From Anaerolineales bacterium (lineage in GTDB: Bacteria; Chloroflexota; Anaerolineae; Anaerolineales; Villigracilaceae): a DNA stretch of 16,416 nucleotides. Positions 1-7,005 of the stretch are shown here, piece by piece. Made by a program: the position numbers and the translations under genes. Under the pieces are notes generated by a model, which saw only the letters and a list, made by a program, of their open reading frames with translations, was not told the DNA's origin and did not search any database. Each line of letters starts with the position of its first letter. Within the stretch, counting starts at the first letter, position 1. The stretch lies in the NCBI GenBank assembly GCA_017882065.1, contig JADGQD010000021.1, positions 1 to 16,416 of the forward strand, written 5' to 3'.

Positions 1-271
1 TGCGGCAGAGGGCGTCCACTTCCTTCCAGAACCGGGCTTCGACCAGTGCAGACCCGTCAACGGTTACCGGTCCCTTGGGGATGTAGGCGAAGGTCAGGCC
101 GAGCGGCAGGTGGCGGAAAAGGATTTGCGCGCCGGTGCCGCCGCTGACCAGGCGGACGGGGTCCCACCCAAACACGGATTTGAGTTCGCCCCACTCGCCC
201 GATTGCAGGAGATGGGCAGTGGGATGTTTTTCGAGAAAAGTGTTCCATTCGGCCAGGGTGAGTTCAGGCAT
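1..271 (-). CDS. FemAB-family aminoacyltransferase, N-terminal part (runs off window start)
   Basis: The minus-strand frame opens at ATG 271-269 and is open to the window edge, giving about 90 residues beginning MPELTLAEWNTFLEKHP. The stretch with HLLQSGEWGELK followed by GAQILFRHLPLGLTFAYIPKGP matches the start of the FemA/FemB/FemX (GNAT-fold) group, where a QS-x-W-x-x-x-K motif is followed by a strand-rich segment ending in Y-I-P-[KR]-G-P. Family members use aminoacyl-tRNA to add amino acids to the lipid II stem peptide, although many relatives in other phyla have uncharacterised substrates. The second acetyltransferase-like domain lies outside the window. AAGGA lies about 12 bases upstream of the ATG; an ATG at 279 is out of frame. 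It is transcribed in the same direction as the glycan cluster but separated by a 390-base non-coding gap, so it is probably its own unit. Confidence 0.8.
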   Translation of the reverse strand, partial: MPELTLAEWNTFLEKHPTAHLLQSGEWGELKSVFGWDPVRLVSGGTGAQILFRHLPLGLTFAYIPKGPVTVDGSALVEARFWKEVDALCR

Positions 272-443
272 GGGACCATTTTATCCTTGTAAAAAAAGTC
301 TCCGGGTGACTCAACTAAATTTTCTGCATTTATAGAAGGATCAACCGGCAGAATCAGCGAGAAAACCGGCTTTACCCTGAACAAAATGTACATTTACGGA
401 CTTCATAACGAAGAGAAGGGAGCAGGTTAATCAACGAAACCAG

Positions 444-566
444 AATGACGAGCAGGATATTCTGTAGCAATAATTGATGAGGCTGTCTCCATAGATCTTG
501 GTGAGATACCCTTGTCTTAAGGTGGCAACCGCGCTCGTTAGGCCTCATTGAGCGCGGCCTCGATTT
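444..566 (+). promoter_or_regulatory. T-box-like leader, apparently orphaned
   Basis: Elements resembling a T-box riboswitch appear in the right order: AATGACGAGCAGGATA at 444-459 (compare the leader start ATGACGAGGA...AGTA), then GGTGAGATACC near 500-510, then AAGGTGGCAACCGCG at 519-533. The last is close to the T-box consensus AGGGTGGNACCGCG but has one extra A. The CCGCGCTC at 529-536 pairs perfectly with GAGCGCGG at 550-557, as expected of the terminator or sequestering hairpin that competes with the antiterminator. The segment is about 120 bases, shorter than the usual 200 or more, and no plus-strand gene follows: the ATG at 566 is stopped after five codons. It is probably a decayed leader of a lost aminoacyl-tRNA synthetase or amino acid gene; a chance match is possible. 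Confidence 0.35.
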
Positions 567-589
567 ATGTCCAGACCTCGATAATTCTA

Positions 590-660
590 CTAATCGAATT
601 CGACCCCCAGGGCCGCGTCAGGCAACACGATCTCCTTTTCTTCCAAATGCAACAACCGTC
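590..660 (-). pseudogene. Possible tail of a lost gene
   Basis: Reading the minus strand to a TAG at 592-590 gives RRLLHLEEKEIVLPDAALGVEFD, whose composition and codon use look like a real protein C-terminus (acidic helix and hydrophobic end). Upstream the frame runs into the 3' end of the methyltransferase gene in another frame, so no intact gene can be formed. I do not recognise the family. It may be what remained after the methyltransferase segment was inserted; it may also be chance. Confidence 0.2.
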
Positions 661-663
661 GCT

Positions 664-1362
664 TTAAAGATATTTGGAGCAACCTTTTGATGCAGCACTC
701 CAATCCAATAAGCGATTTTTGAGAATGACAAATAGGATGGCTCTGCCTCGTACCCATAAAACGATATTTATCCCGAAGCCATATCTATTCAGCATGGAGC
801 GTATTTTTGAAACTGTGTTGCATCGATAATAAGTTGGAAATACATCTTCCTCCTTTCTGGTATCTTGAACCACTGCTGTAACTTTTGAATGATATTTGTT
901 CGGGATTAACCTTGAAAAGAGAGCAATATAATTCAACGAATTGGGGGTTCGGATACAGATATGCCCGCCTCTTCGTAACGCCCTATTGGCTTCCTTGAAA
1001 AAGGGATCAGGATCCTTTATATGCTCCAAAACATTATCACAAACCACCAAGTCTACTGATTCATCATCCACGGGCCATCTAGCGCTGTCAAGTAAGAGAA
1101 ATTCGTCAATACATGGATTTTCTTTGGCAGCAAGATCAACATCTATCCCGATGACTTTTTTTACTTTTCCCCTAAGAATTCTTAGATTCCTCCTCATTAT
1201 CACCAGATCCTTGGTATATATTCCCCTTCCGCAACCGACATCGAGGATAATAGAAGATGAGGCCAGTAATGCGTTGACACGAGTATAAAAGGCTATCGTC
1301 CCATCAATATTAGAAAAACCACCAAATTTGCTCTCCGGATAGAAATCGTTTTTGTACGACAT
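664..1362 (-). CDS. Class I SAM-dependent methyltransferase
   Basis: This 232-residue protein has the Methyltransf_11/UbiE-like fold. Motif I is ILDVGCGRG at residues 39-47, followed by the acidic strand end VIGIDVD, then VDLVVCDNVLEHIKDPDPFFKEANRALRRGGHICIRTPN, the usual motif IV with the DNVLEH signature and the post-motif GG turn. Such enzymes transfer a methyl group from SAM to small molecules or sugars; in a polysaccharide cluster a sugar or glycan O-methyltransferase is a reasonable guess, but the substrate cannot be read from sequence. ATG 1362-1360 has no strong ribosome binding site. The gene is 65 bases downstream of the SDR gene on the same strand. It is visibly AT-richer than its neighbours, with AT-ending codons and AAT/AAA runs, suggesting recent acquisition. 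Confidence 0.85.
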   Translation of the reverse strand: MSYKNDFYPESKFGGFSNIDGTIAFYTRVNALLASSSIILDVGCGRGIYTKDLVIMRRNLRILRGKVKKVIGIDVDLAAKENPCIDEFLLLDSARWPVDDESVDLVVCDNVLEHIKDPDPFFKEANRALRRGGHICIRTPNSLNYIALFSRLIPNKYHSKVTAVVQDTRKEEDVFPTYYRCNTVSKIRSMLNRYGFGINIVLWVRGRAILFVILKNRLLDWSAASKGCSKYL

Positions 1363-1427
1363 GGTGCTGCTTATTTTCTTACTGTACGGGGTATAAAAGC
1401 TCTAACAGGGAAAAATAGAAAATGAGG

Positions 1428-3029
1428 CTAACCTTCATCCTGAATAAGAGCGCCAACGGATTCCTCGTTGAGCAGCCCCAAAGCCCAACCGCTCTCGTTG
1501 TTGGTGAGCAGATAGATGCCTTCTTCCTTGAGGAATTTTATGTTGCTGTACTTGGCATCCCGGTAGTCACGCACTTTCCCGCTGCGAATGGCTTCAATCA
1601 CCTGCTCAACGCCCCGCTCAACTGTCCACTCGGGCGAAAACCCCAAGGCCTGATTGATTTTGTTGAATTTTACCCAATAGTTGCGCGCGTCGGTAATATC
1701 ATCATAGTTCACCACTGAAGCACCGGGCACAAGCCCGTGAATGATCTCGCCAACTTGGCTGATCTTATAGTTCTGCTCATTCGAGCCGACGTTGAAAATC
1801 TGGTTGCGTACAATCTGGAGAGGCGCTTCGAGCACGGACGCAATCGCTTGAGCGGCGTCATCTACATGCAGGAAAGGCCGGCATTGGTCGCCGCCGAAAA
1901 TAGTAATTTCATGGTCCACAACCGCTTTGGCAGTGAGCAGGTTTATAACCAAGTCGAAACGAGGCCGACCCGACAGGCCATAAATCGTGCTCAGGCGCAG
2001 GATGACAGGAGCAAAACTGTCATTGGCCAATTTTAGAAGCACTTTTTCAGAAGCGATCTTGCTCCGGGCGTATAAGGAGACAGGTTTGAGTTCTGAACGC
2101 TCGTCCAGCATCTGGTCATTGGCGCCATATACCGAGCAAGTGCTGGTAAAAATGAAGCAGCCTACGCCACTGCCCTTGGCAACCTCAGCGATCATGCGAG
2201 TGGCCATCAGGTTAATTTCGAGGGTTAGTTCTTCGTTCAGAGCGCAGGCCGAGTCGCCAACAAGCCCGCCAAGGTGAATAACGGCATCCATACCATGCAT
2301 TGCCTGGACGACTTTTTCAACCTGGCGAAAATCAGCTCGCATAATTTCCAGGCGCGGGTGGTTGAGCCACTCATTAATCGGTTCAGTGCCGTAGAGTAAT
2401 AGATCCAACAGTCGGACGTGATAGCCCTTATCCAGCAGCCTGGGCAACAAGGCTGAGCCGATATATCCCGCTCCCCCAATGACCAATACATTCTTGATAT
2501 TCCTGCCCTCGGCGTGTGTTGGCCGTGCATCCTCCGACTTGATAACATTTTTCCAGATGATGGACCAAACCCGGGCGAGTATCAACATGCCAGCGCACAA
2601 GGCCCAGGCCACGATTAATGTTCCCCGCGGGAAATTCAGGAGGTTCGTTAGAAATCCCAAAAAATTACTTTGAGCCAGATATGTCAGAAAACCAAAGATC
2701 AGATAAGCCAGACTGACAGCCTGGATAACGATCAATACTTTGTAACGACCACGGTAGAAACGGCCATACGTGTAGAAGCCATTCAAAGTAAAAATCAACA
2801 AGCAAATCAGCGTCAATAACCAGGCATTATTCTTGTATACACCCCAGTAAGACCAGAGGGTTTCCCGATAATTGGGAGGAACCACCGAGTTGCTGGATGC
2901 CACGATCCATAAAAGGCGCGCCATTAATGAAATCAGGATCGCCAGATTGATCAGAATCGCGTCGGCAAGCAAGCGAACGACTGCTTGAAAGGAGATTGCT
3001 TTCTTAATCCAGGTGCCTAATGGTTTCAT
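1428..3029 (-). CDS. Membrane-anchored NAD-dependent epimerase/dehydratase (extended SDR)
   Basis: This 533-residue protein has two parts. Residues 1-160 contain about four hydrophobic helices (roughly 15-45, 68-88, 97-117, 137-157). From residue 180 a full extended-SDR domain follows: NVLVIGGAGYIGS (dinucleotide-binding glycine motif, residues 185-191), DAVIHLGGLVGD, a TSTCSVYG strand with the catalytic Ser/Thr near 296-299, and the Tyr-x-x-x-Lys pair at Y320/K324. The family acts on nucleotide-sugars as 4-epimerases, dehydratases or reductases. The layout resembles WbpM/CapD/PglF membrane dehydratases, but the intermediate Rossmann domain is absent and the catalytic domain is GalE-like with Tyr, so the exact reaction is open. 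ATG 3029-3027 overlaps the TAA of the upstream aminotransferase (TAATG), indicating translational coupling and joint action on one nucleotide-sugar. Confidence 0.85.
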   Translation of the reverse strand: MKPLGTWIKKAISFQAVVRLLADAILINLAILISLMARLLWIVASSNSVVPPNYRETLWSYWGVYKNNAWLLTLICLLIFTLNGFYTYGRFYRGRYKVLIVIQAVSLAYLIFGFLTYLAQSNFLGFLTNLLNFPRGTLIVAWALCAGMLILARVWSIIWKNVIKSEDARPTHAEGRNIKNVLVIGGAGYIGSALLPRLLDKGYHVRLLDLLLYGTEPINEWLNHPRLEIMRADFRQVEKVVQAMHGMDAVIHLGGLVGDSACALNEELTLEINLMATRMIAEVAKGSGVGCFIFTSTCSVYGANDQMLDERSELKPVSLYARSKIASEKVLLKLANDSFAPVILRLSTIYGLSGRPRFDLVINLLTAKAVVDHEITIFGGDQCRPFLHVDDAAQAIASVLEAPLQIVRNQIFNVGSNEQNYKISQVGEIIHGLVPGASVVNYDDITDARNYWVKFNKINQALGFSPEWTVERGVEQVIEAIRSGKVRDYRDAKYSNIKFLKEEGIYLLTNNESGWALGLLNEESVGALIQDEG

Positions 3030-4210
3030 TATGGGGTAAGTTTTTTATGGATCGAGGGTGCGCTTTCATGTAAGCGCTGAATAGTTTCACATATCCCCAT
3101 AGACACATCCGTACCCATGTTCGACCACATTGGGAGGCTCAGACTATGAGAAGACAACCAGTCTGTATTGGGCAGCGGCCGGCCATCATAGTAAGAAAGG
3201 TAAGCAGTTTGCTTGTGAATGGGGGGCTGATAATATTTCCGAGTGTCAACATTCTCGGCAGCGAGGGCGAGCGCCAGTTCGTCGCGCGTCAGACTGAACA
3301 GCCCCGGTTCGACCGTGATGGAAAATTCCCGGTAGGAATGGCGGTCGCCGGGGCGCACGCGCTGGAAACCGATGCCGGGCAGGCGCCCCAAGAATTCCTG
3401 GAAAAGAGTCACAGTTTCATTACGATTGATTGCCGCCTCTTCCAGGTTTTCCAGGCTGTGCAGGCCGAGCAAGGCATTGAACTCAGGCATGCGCGCATTC
3501 AGCCCGGCGAAAGCACTGTCATAGTTGCCGTCGTTGCCATATTCCCGCCCCATGCGGATTTTTGCGGCCAGCGCATCATCGTTCGTAGCGACAATTCCTC
3601 CCTCGCCCGTGATCAATAATTTCGTAGGGCTTAGGCTGAAAATTTGAGCCAACCCTTGTTTTCCAACGGGGTCTCCCTGATAGCACGCTCCAAAACCATG
3701 AGCAGCATCGAAAATCAGTTTCAGGCCATGGCGGTCAGCAATTTTCTCCAACGCAGCGATATCGGCTGGATTGCCAAACTGGTGCACAGCGACGATGGCA
3801 GTGGTCTGCGGAGTGACAGCCGCTTCAGCCGCGGCCGGATCGAGGTTATTCGTGGCGCGGTCTACATCCGCGAAGATTGGGCGCAACCCCGCCCAGACCA
3901 AGGCGCTGGCCGTCGCCATAAAGGTAAAACTGGGAACGATTACGTCGCCGCTCAGTTCCAAGGCTTTATGGGTAAGCATCATGCCGGAAGTGCAACTCGA
4001 AACCGCAATGGCGTGCTTCACGCACAGATGTTCAGAAAGCGCTTGTTCGAATTCCCGCATGAACGGGCCTTTTGTGACCATACCGGTGGTGAGGATGCTT
4101 TCAACACCGCCTGCCATCACAGAAAATTGTGGCAGGACAGGGCGTACCATTGGAACCAGTTCTTGAAACGCTGGCTTACCCCCCAGGATAGCAGGCAGGT
4201 TATTTTTCAT
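3029..4210 (-). CDS. DegT/DnrJ/EryC1/StrS-family sugar aminotransferase
   Basis: The 393-residue length is typical of this fold type I PLP family, which transaminates keto-sugars on nucleotide carriers. Visible landmarks are GMVTKGPFMREFEQAL near residues 43-58, the phosphate-binding SSCTSGM near 71-77, VIVPSFTFMATASAL with the substrate-side aromatic, Asp168 in IFDAAHGFG (pairs with the pyridine nitrogen) and the Schiff-base lysine K197 in SLSPTKLLITGEGG. It would form an amino-sugar from the keto intermediate made by an SDR, and the SDR directly downstream is coupled to it by a TAATG overlap. The likely pathway is an aminodeoxysugar for the surface glycan. The start at ATG 4210-4208 has no Shine-Dalgarno sequence; a TATAAT box 9 bases upstream suggests a leaderless mRNA. 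Confidence 0.9.
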   Translation of the reverse strand: MKNNLPAILGGKPAFQELVPMVRPVLPQFSVMAGGVESILTTGMVTKGPFMREFEQALSEHLCVKHAIAVSSCTSGMMLTHKALELSGDVIVPSFTFMATASALVWAGLRPIFADVDRATNNLDPAAAEAAVTPQTTAIVAVHQFGNPADIAALEKIADRHGLKLIFDAAHGFGACYQGDPVGKQGLAQIFSLSPTKLLITGEGGIVATNDDALAAKIRMGREYGNDGNYDSAFAGLNARMPEFNALLGLHSLENLEEAAINRNETVTLFQEFLGRLPGIGFQRVRPGDRHSYREFSITVEPGLFSLTRDELALALAAENVDTRKYYQPPIHKQTAYLSYYDGRPLPNTDWLSSHSLSLPMWSNMGTDVSMGICETIQRLHESAPSIHKKLTP

Positions 4211-4219
4211 AGGGGGAAA

Positions 4220-4228
4220 ATTATACCA
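4220..4228 (-). promoter_or_regulatory. Extended -10 promoter, leaderless type, for the aminotransferase-SDR operon
   Basis: On the minus strand TGGTATAAT is a perfect extended -10 element (TG-n-TATAAT; hexamer 4225-4220). No good -35 hexamer is seen at 17 bases. Only 9 bases separate the hexamer from the ATG at 4210, so transcription would start at or a few bases before the start codon, which also lacks a ribosome binding site. Confidence 0.65.
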
Positions 4229-4241
4229 TACGTCTGATTCA

Positions 4242-4298
4242 CCGACTTTTTTTGAGAAACGGACGATCCTAGCAGCACGGGATCAAGAGAAAAGTCGG
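4242..4298. repeat. Nested inverted repeat
   Basis: CCGACTTTT at 4242-4250 pairs perfectly with AAAAGTCGG at 4290-4298; inside the loop GATCC pairs with GGATC. It lies upstream of the aminotransferase promoter. It could be a binding site, a terminator remnant for the upstream genes, or a small mobile-element scar. Confidence 0.4.
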
Positions 4299-4382
4299 AA
4301 AGAAGCATTTTCAGATCTGGCAAACGATGAAGCGCAGTAGAAACACAACCTCGAAGAAAACGCAAGCCGAGTTGAAAGACGC

Positions 4383-4505
4383 TCAATTCTCGATGGGCGC
4401 CGCCCGGGTCAAGCTCACTTTGAAGTGTTTGTTATCGACCCAATTCTCTAACCCGACGCGCCCATTATGCTGGGAATTGTCATAATGATGTGAACAAGCA
4501 AGGCT
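4383..4505 (-). pseudogene. 3' remnant of a secreted or sugar-binding-like protein
   Basis: A minus-strand frame ending at TGA 4385-4383 reads CSHHYDNSQHNGRVGLENW and continues VDNKHFKVSLTRAAPIEN. The H-N-G-R-V-G-L-E pattern followed by a short beta strand ending in F-K-V is reminiscent of the final strands of LamG or DUF1080-like jelly-roll domains. The frame is closed just upstream by a stop inside the epimerase gene, so only a fragment of about 40 residues exists and no start is present. The family guess is weak. It suggests a gene was lost between the epimerase and the aminotransferase. The remaining bases of the 4211-4539 gap hold only the promoter and inverted repeat listed separately. 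Confidence 0.3.
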
Positions 4506-4539
4506 TACCGTTTGCGGATTTGGAAATGGGCATTTGCCA

Positions 4540-5574
4540 TCAATTGCCTTTCATCCACGCCACCGTTTGCGCCAGTCCATCCGCCAGAGACGTTTGTGCC
4601 CGGAACCCGAACGACGCAGCGGCCTGGGCGGGACTGCCCGCCGACCGGTAGATATCTCCTGGACGGGGCGCTTCAAAGCGGACCTCAGGCTGGTGCGGTG
4701 AGATTTCGCTCAATTCTTCCAACAGGTCGAGCAGGTTGGTCTCGCGGCCGGTGCAAATGTTGAAAGCTTCACCGGCGGCGTCCGAGTCGGCTGCCAGCAG
4801 GTTGGCGCGCACCACATCTTTGACGAAAATGAAATCACGGCTTTGATTGCCATCACCGTAGATGATAATCGGCTGACCAGCCACCAGCCGCCGCACGAAG
4901 ATGGGGATGGCGGCGGCGTAGTCTGAATCGGGACGCTGGCGCGGCCCGTAGACGTTATAGTAGCGCAGAGCTGTAACGGGCAGCCCCAGTGTACGAGTAT
5001 AGAGGCGGGCGTAGAGTTCGTTCACCTGTTTGGACAACGCGTACGGGGAAAGGGGACGGAGCGGAGTCTGCTCGGTGGTCGGGAAAACATCGGTATCGCC
5101 ATAGACCGCAGTACTCGAGGATAACACTACCTTGCGGACTCCTGCCTGGCGGGCCGCTTCCAGCAGAGTTACCGTCCCGCCCACGTTTACGGCGAAACAG
5201 GTTTCCGGGTCCGACATGGATCGCGGTACGGAGACGAAGGCCGCCAGGTGGAATACCAAGTCCATGTCGCGCACAGCAGCCTTGACGGTCTCCGCGTCAC
5301 GCAGGTCACCTTCCAGGATTTCTAAATTGCCCTGCCCCGTGTCCCGTCCGGAAACCGGGACTACTCCGCGGGAACCGGGACTACCCTGCCCCGTCCGGGA
5401 ACCGGGACTACCCCGCCCCGTCCGGGAACCGGGACTACCCTGGAATTCTTCCAGGTTTTCGCGAGTGCCGGAGGAGAAGTTATCCAGTACACGGACGGTA
5501 TCGCCGCGCCGCAGGAGTTCCTCCACGATATGCGAGCCAATGAACCCAGCTCCGCCAGTGACGAGTGTACGCAT
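4540..5574 (-). CDS. NAD-dependent UDP-sugar 4-epimerase-like protein (GalE-like) with in-frame repeat insertion
   Basis: This 344-residue extended SDR begins MRTLVTGGAGFIGSHIVEELLRRG with the NAD-binding GGAGFIG motif at residues 7-13. It continues with GDLRDAETV, LVFHLAAFVSVPRS, KVVLSSSTAVYG (catalytic Ser near 153), Y178-x-x-x-K182, RYYNVYGPRQ, FIFVKDVV and FNICTGRE, all hallmarks of UDP-glucose/UDP-GlcNAc/UDP-glucuronate 4-epimerases. It would interconvert nucleotide-sugars for the glycan cluster. Residues 46-82, between LEEFQ and NLEILEGD, are a low-complexity block of GSPGSRTG units encoded by the 27-base DNA repeat; removing it leaves about 307 residues, the usual family size. The site is the variable loop after the second beta strand, so the enzyme may still fold. 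It starts 3 bases after the stop of the sugar-phosphate transferase gene, as part of one operon. Confidence 0.9.
   Translation of the reverse strand: MRTLVTGGAGFIGSHIVEELLRRGDTVRVLDNFSSGTRENLEEFQGSPGSRTGRGSPGSRTGQGSPGSRGVVPVSGRDTGQGNLEILEGDLRDAETVKAAVRDMDLVFHLAAFVSVPRSMSDPETCFAVNVGGTVTLLEAARQAGVRKVVLSSSTAVYGDTDVFPTTEQTPLRPLSPYALSKQVNELYARLYTRTLGLPVTALRYYNVYGPRQRPDSDYAAAIPIFVRRLVAGQPIIIYGDGNQSRDFIFVKDVVRANLLAADSDAAGEAFNICTGRETNLLDLLEELSEISPHQPEVRFEAPRPGDIYRSAGSPAQAAASFGFRAQTSLADGLAQTVAWMKGN
5329..5439. repeat. GC-rich 27-base repeat array inside the epimerase gene
   Basis: The core AACCGGGACTAC begins at 5353, 5373, 5400 and 5427 (plus-strand reading), spaced 20, 27 and 27 bases. The full unit is AACCGGGACTACCC followed by YGCCCCGTCCGGG, 27 bases or nine codons. 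GTCCGG and CCGGGAC within the unit can pair around a GAA loop. The block adds 37 codons without breaking the epimerase frame. The same core occurs at 9480, 9507 and 15740. Confidence 0.85.
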
Positions 5575-5577
5575 CCG

Positions 5578-7005
5578 CTAACGGCCTCTGAAAGCGAGCA
5601 CCTGGGTGAAGGTGCGCAACAGGATCAGCATGTCCAACAGCATGTTGCGGTGCTTGATGTAGTAGAGGTCATATTCGAGTTTAATTGCCATTTCTTCGAC
5701 CGTGGCGTAATAACTGTAATTGACCTGCGCCCAGCCGGTAATGCCCGGCTTGACCAACAAGCGCGCCCGGTAGAAGGGGATTTGCATCTGGAACTCGGCA
5801 ATCCATTCCGGACGCTCGGAACGCGGCCCCACAAGGCTCATTTCGCCGTGAAACACGTTCAGGAATTGCGGCAGTTCGTCAATGTGGGTGCGGCGCAGAA
5901 AATTACCAAAATGTGTGATACGGCTGTCCTTTTTTTGCGTGAGTTGCACTTTGCCGTCATTTTCAGCATTCTGGCGCATGGTGCGGAACTTATTCATAAG
6001 ATATGGCTTGCCGCCTTTGCCGGAGCGAACCTGCCGATATATGACCGGCCTGCCGCTTTCCAATAAAATAAGAATAGCGACAACCGGGTAAAAGGCAGCG
6101 CAAATCCCCATCCCAACCAACCCGCCGAAGATATCAATCAGGCGTTTGCCTGCCTCGTAAAAACCACCGACGCGCGTCTCGGCTACGAAAGAACGAATGA
6201 GCCAATCTGATTCCAAATGGTGGACGGGAACGCGTCCCAGAAGTTCCTCGTACATGGTGGGCATGGGCACCACTTCCACCCCGCTCTCCTGGGCATCCAG
6301 GATGGCCTGGAAGGTTCCGCCTTGCAGCGTGCCGGAGATGGCGATAATAATTTCAGTGACAGCTTCTGCGTCAACGGTTTCAATCAGGCGGTTGTTTCCG
6401 GCCAGGATGGGGAATCCGTCCACCTTTTTCCCAATCTTCTGCGGGTCGTCGTCCATGAAACCGACCAGGAAGAAAGGCTGGGGACGCAGGTCGTTATAAG
6501 CCCGGGCGATCGTTTCCCCGGCTTTTCCGGCCCCGATGACCAACACCCGGCGCAGGAAAGCCTGGGCGGTGAAAATCTGGATATAAGCCAGCCTCCAGAG
6601 AAAAGTCAGGAGGGATGCGAAAACCAGGAAAAAACCGATGCCCCAGCGCGGTAATGAATTTTTTGGAGAAACGAGGAAAATCAGGGCGTAGAGAAATATC
6701 CCGGCCAGAGCGGCGATGGCAATCCCACCGGCTGTCTGGCGCAGGTTCTTGGCGCGGTGCAGGTCGTAGAGTTCAACGAGGAATACCATCCAGATGAGCG
6801 GTAGAAAGAAGAACCAGAGTTCAACACGTTCTTTCAGGAAATTTAACGAGAAGCTCAGCCATAAATCTTTTTGCCCCCAGAAATATAAACCGCCAAAAAG
6901 AGCCAGCACCGAGACAAACAGATCACCACTCAGCAGGATGGTACGTTGCTCGCGCGGACGGACGCGCCAGCCGTTCGGTCTGGGACGTGAAAGCGGTCGC
7001 ATCAT
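5578..7005 (-). CDS. Polyprenyl-phosphate sugar-1-phosphate transferase (WcaJ/WbaP-like)
   Basis: This 475-residue membrane enzyme is the initiating transferase that places a sugar-1-phosphate on undecaprenyl phosphate to start repeat-unit assembly. N-terminal membrane helices are at roughly 25-45, 63-80, 92-112 and 122-140. A cytosolic Rossmann-like domain follows (RRVLVIGAGKAGE, residues 152-163). The catalytic bacterial sugar transferase domain runs from about 285: a re-entrant hydrophobic helix KRLIDIFGGLVGMGI..., KFRTM (339-343), DELPQ (376-380), MSLVGPRSERPE (389-400) and LLVKPGITGWAQVNY. The sugar donor cannot be read from sequence; galactose, glucose or a GlcNAc derivative are all used in the family. 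The start at ATG 7005 (or the adjacent ATG 7002) overlaps the TGA of the glycosyltransferase gene (ATGA), implying translational coupling. Confidence 0.92.
   Translation of the reverse strand: MMRPLSRPRPNGWRVRPREQRTILLSGDLFVSVLALFGGLYFWGQKDLWLSFSLNFLKERVELWFFFLPLIWMVFLVELYDLHRAKNLRQTAGGIAIAALAGIFLYALIFLVSPKNSLPRWGIGFFLVFASLLTFLWRLAYIQIFTAQAFLRRVLVIGAGKAGETIARAYNDLRPQPFFLVGFMDDDPQKIGKKVDGFPILAGNNRLIETVDAEAVTEIIIAISGTLQGGTFQAILDAQESGVEVVPMPTMYEELLGRVPVHHLESDWLIRSFVAETRVGGFYEAGKRLIDIFGGLVGMGICAAFYPVVAILILLESGRPVIYRQVRSGKGGKPYLMNKFRTMRQNAENDGKVQLTQKKDSRITHFGNFLRRTHIDELPQFLNVFHGEMSLVGPRSERPEWIAEFQMQIPFYRARLLVKPGITGWAQVNYSYYATVEEMAIKLEYDLYYIKHRNMLLDMLILLRTFTQVLAFRGR

Larger units (their letters stand above)
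272..663. other. Non-coding gap with remnants
   Basis: No convincing complete gene lies here. The stretch is AT-richer than the flanking gene at 1-271 and holds a T-box-like segment (about 444-566, plus strand) and a short minus-strand reading frame at 590-660 that looks like the tail of a lost gene. The rest shows no clear structure. The combination suggests a rearrangement breakpoint between the FemAB-type gene and the methyltransferase. Confidence 0.5.

Noticed and set aside
94..393. Minus-strand 99-residue frame overlapping the FemAB-like start
   Set aside because: It runs in a different frame from the clear FemAB homology and shows no coding character.
3644..4237. 197-residue plus-strand frame opposite the aminotransferase
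   Set aside because: The minus-strand gene has all PLP-family motifs; the opposite frame is a shadow with no domain.
5329..5439. CRISPR-like short repeats in the epimerase gene
   Set aside because: The 27-base units are adjoining with no spacers and are translated in frame.
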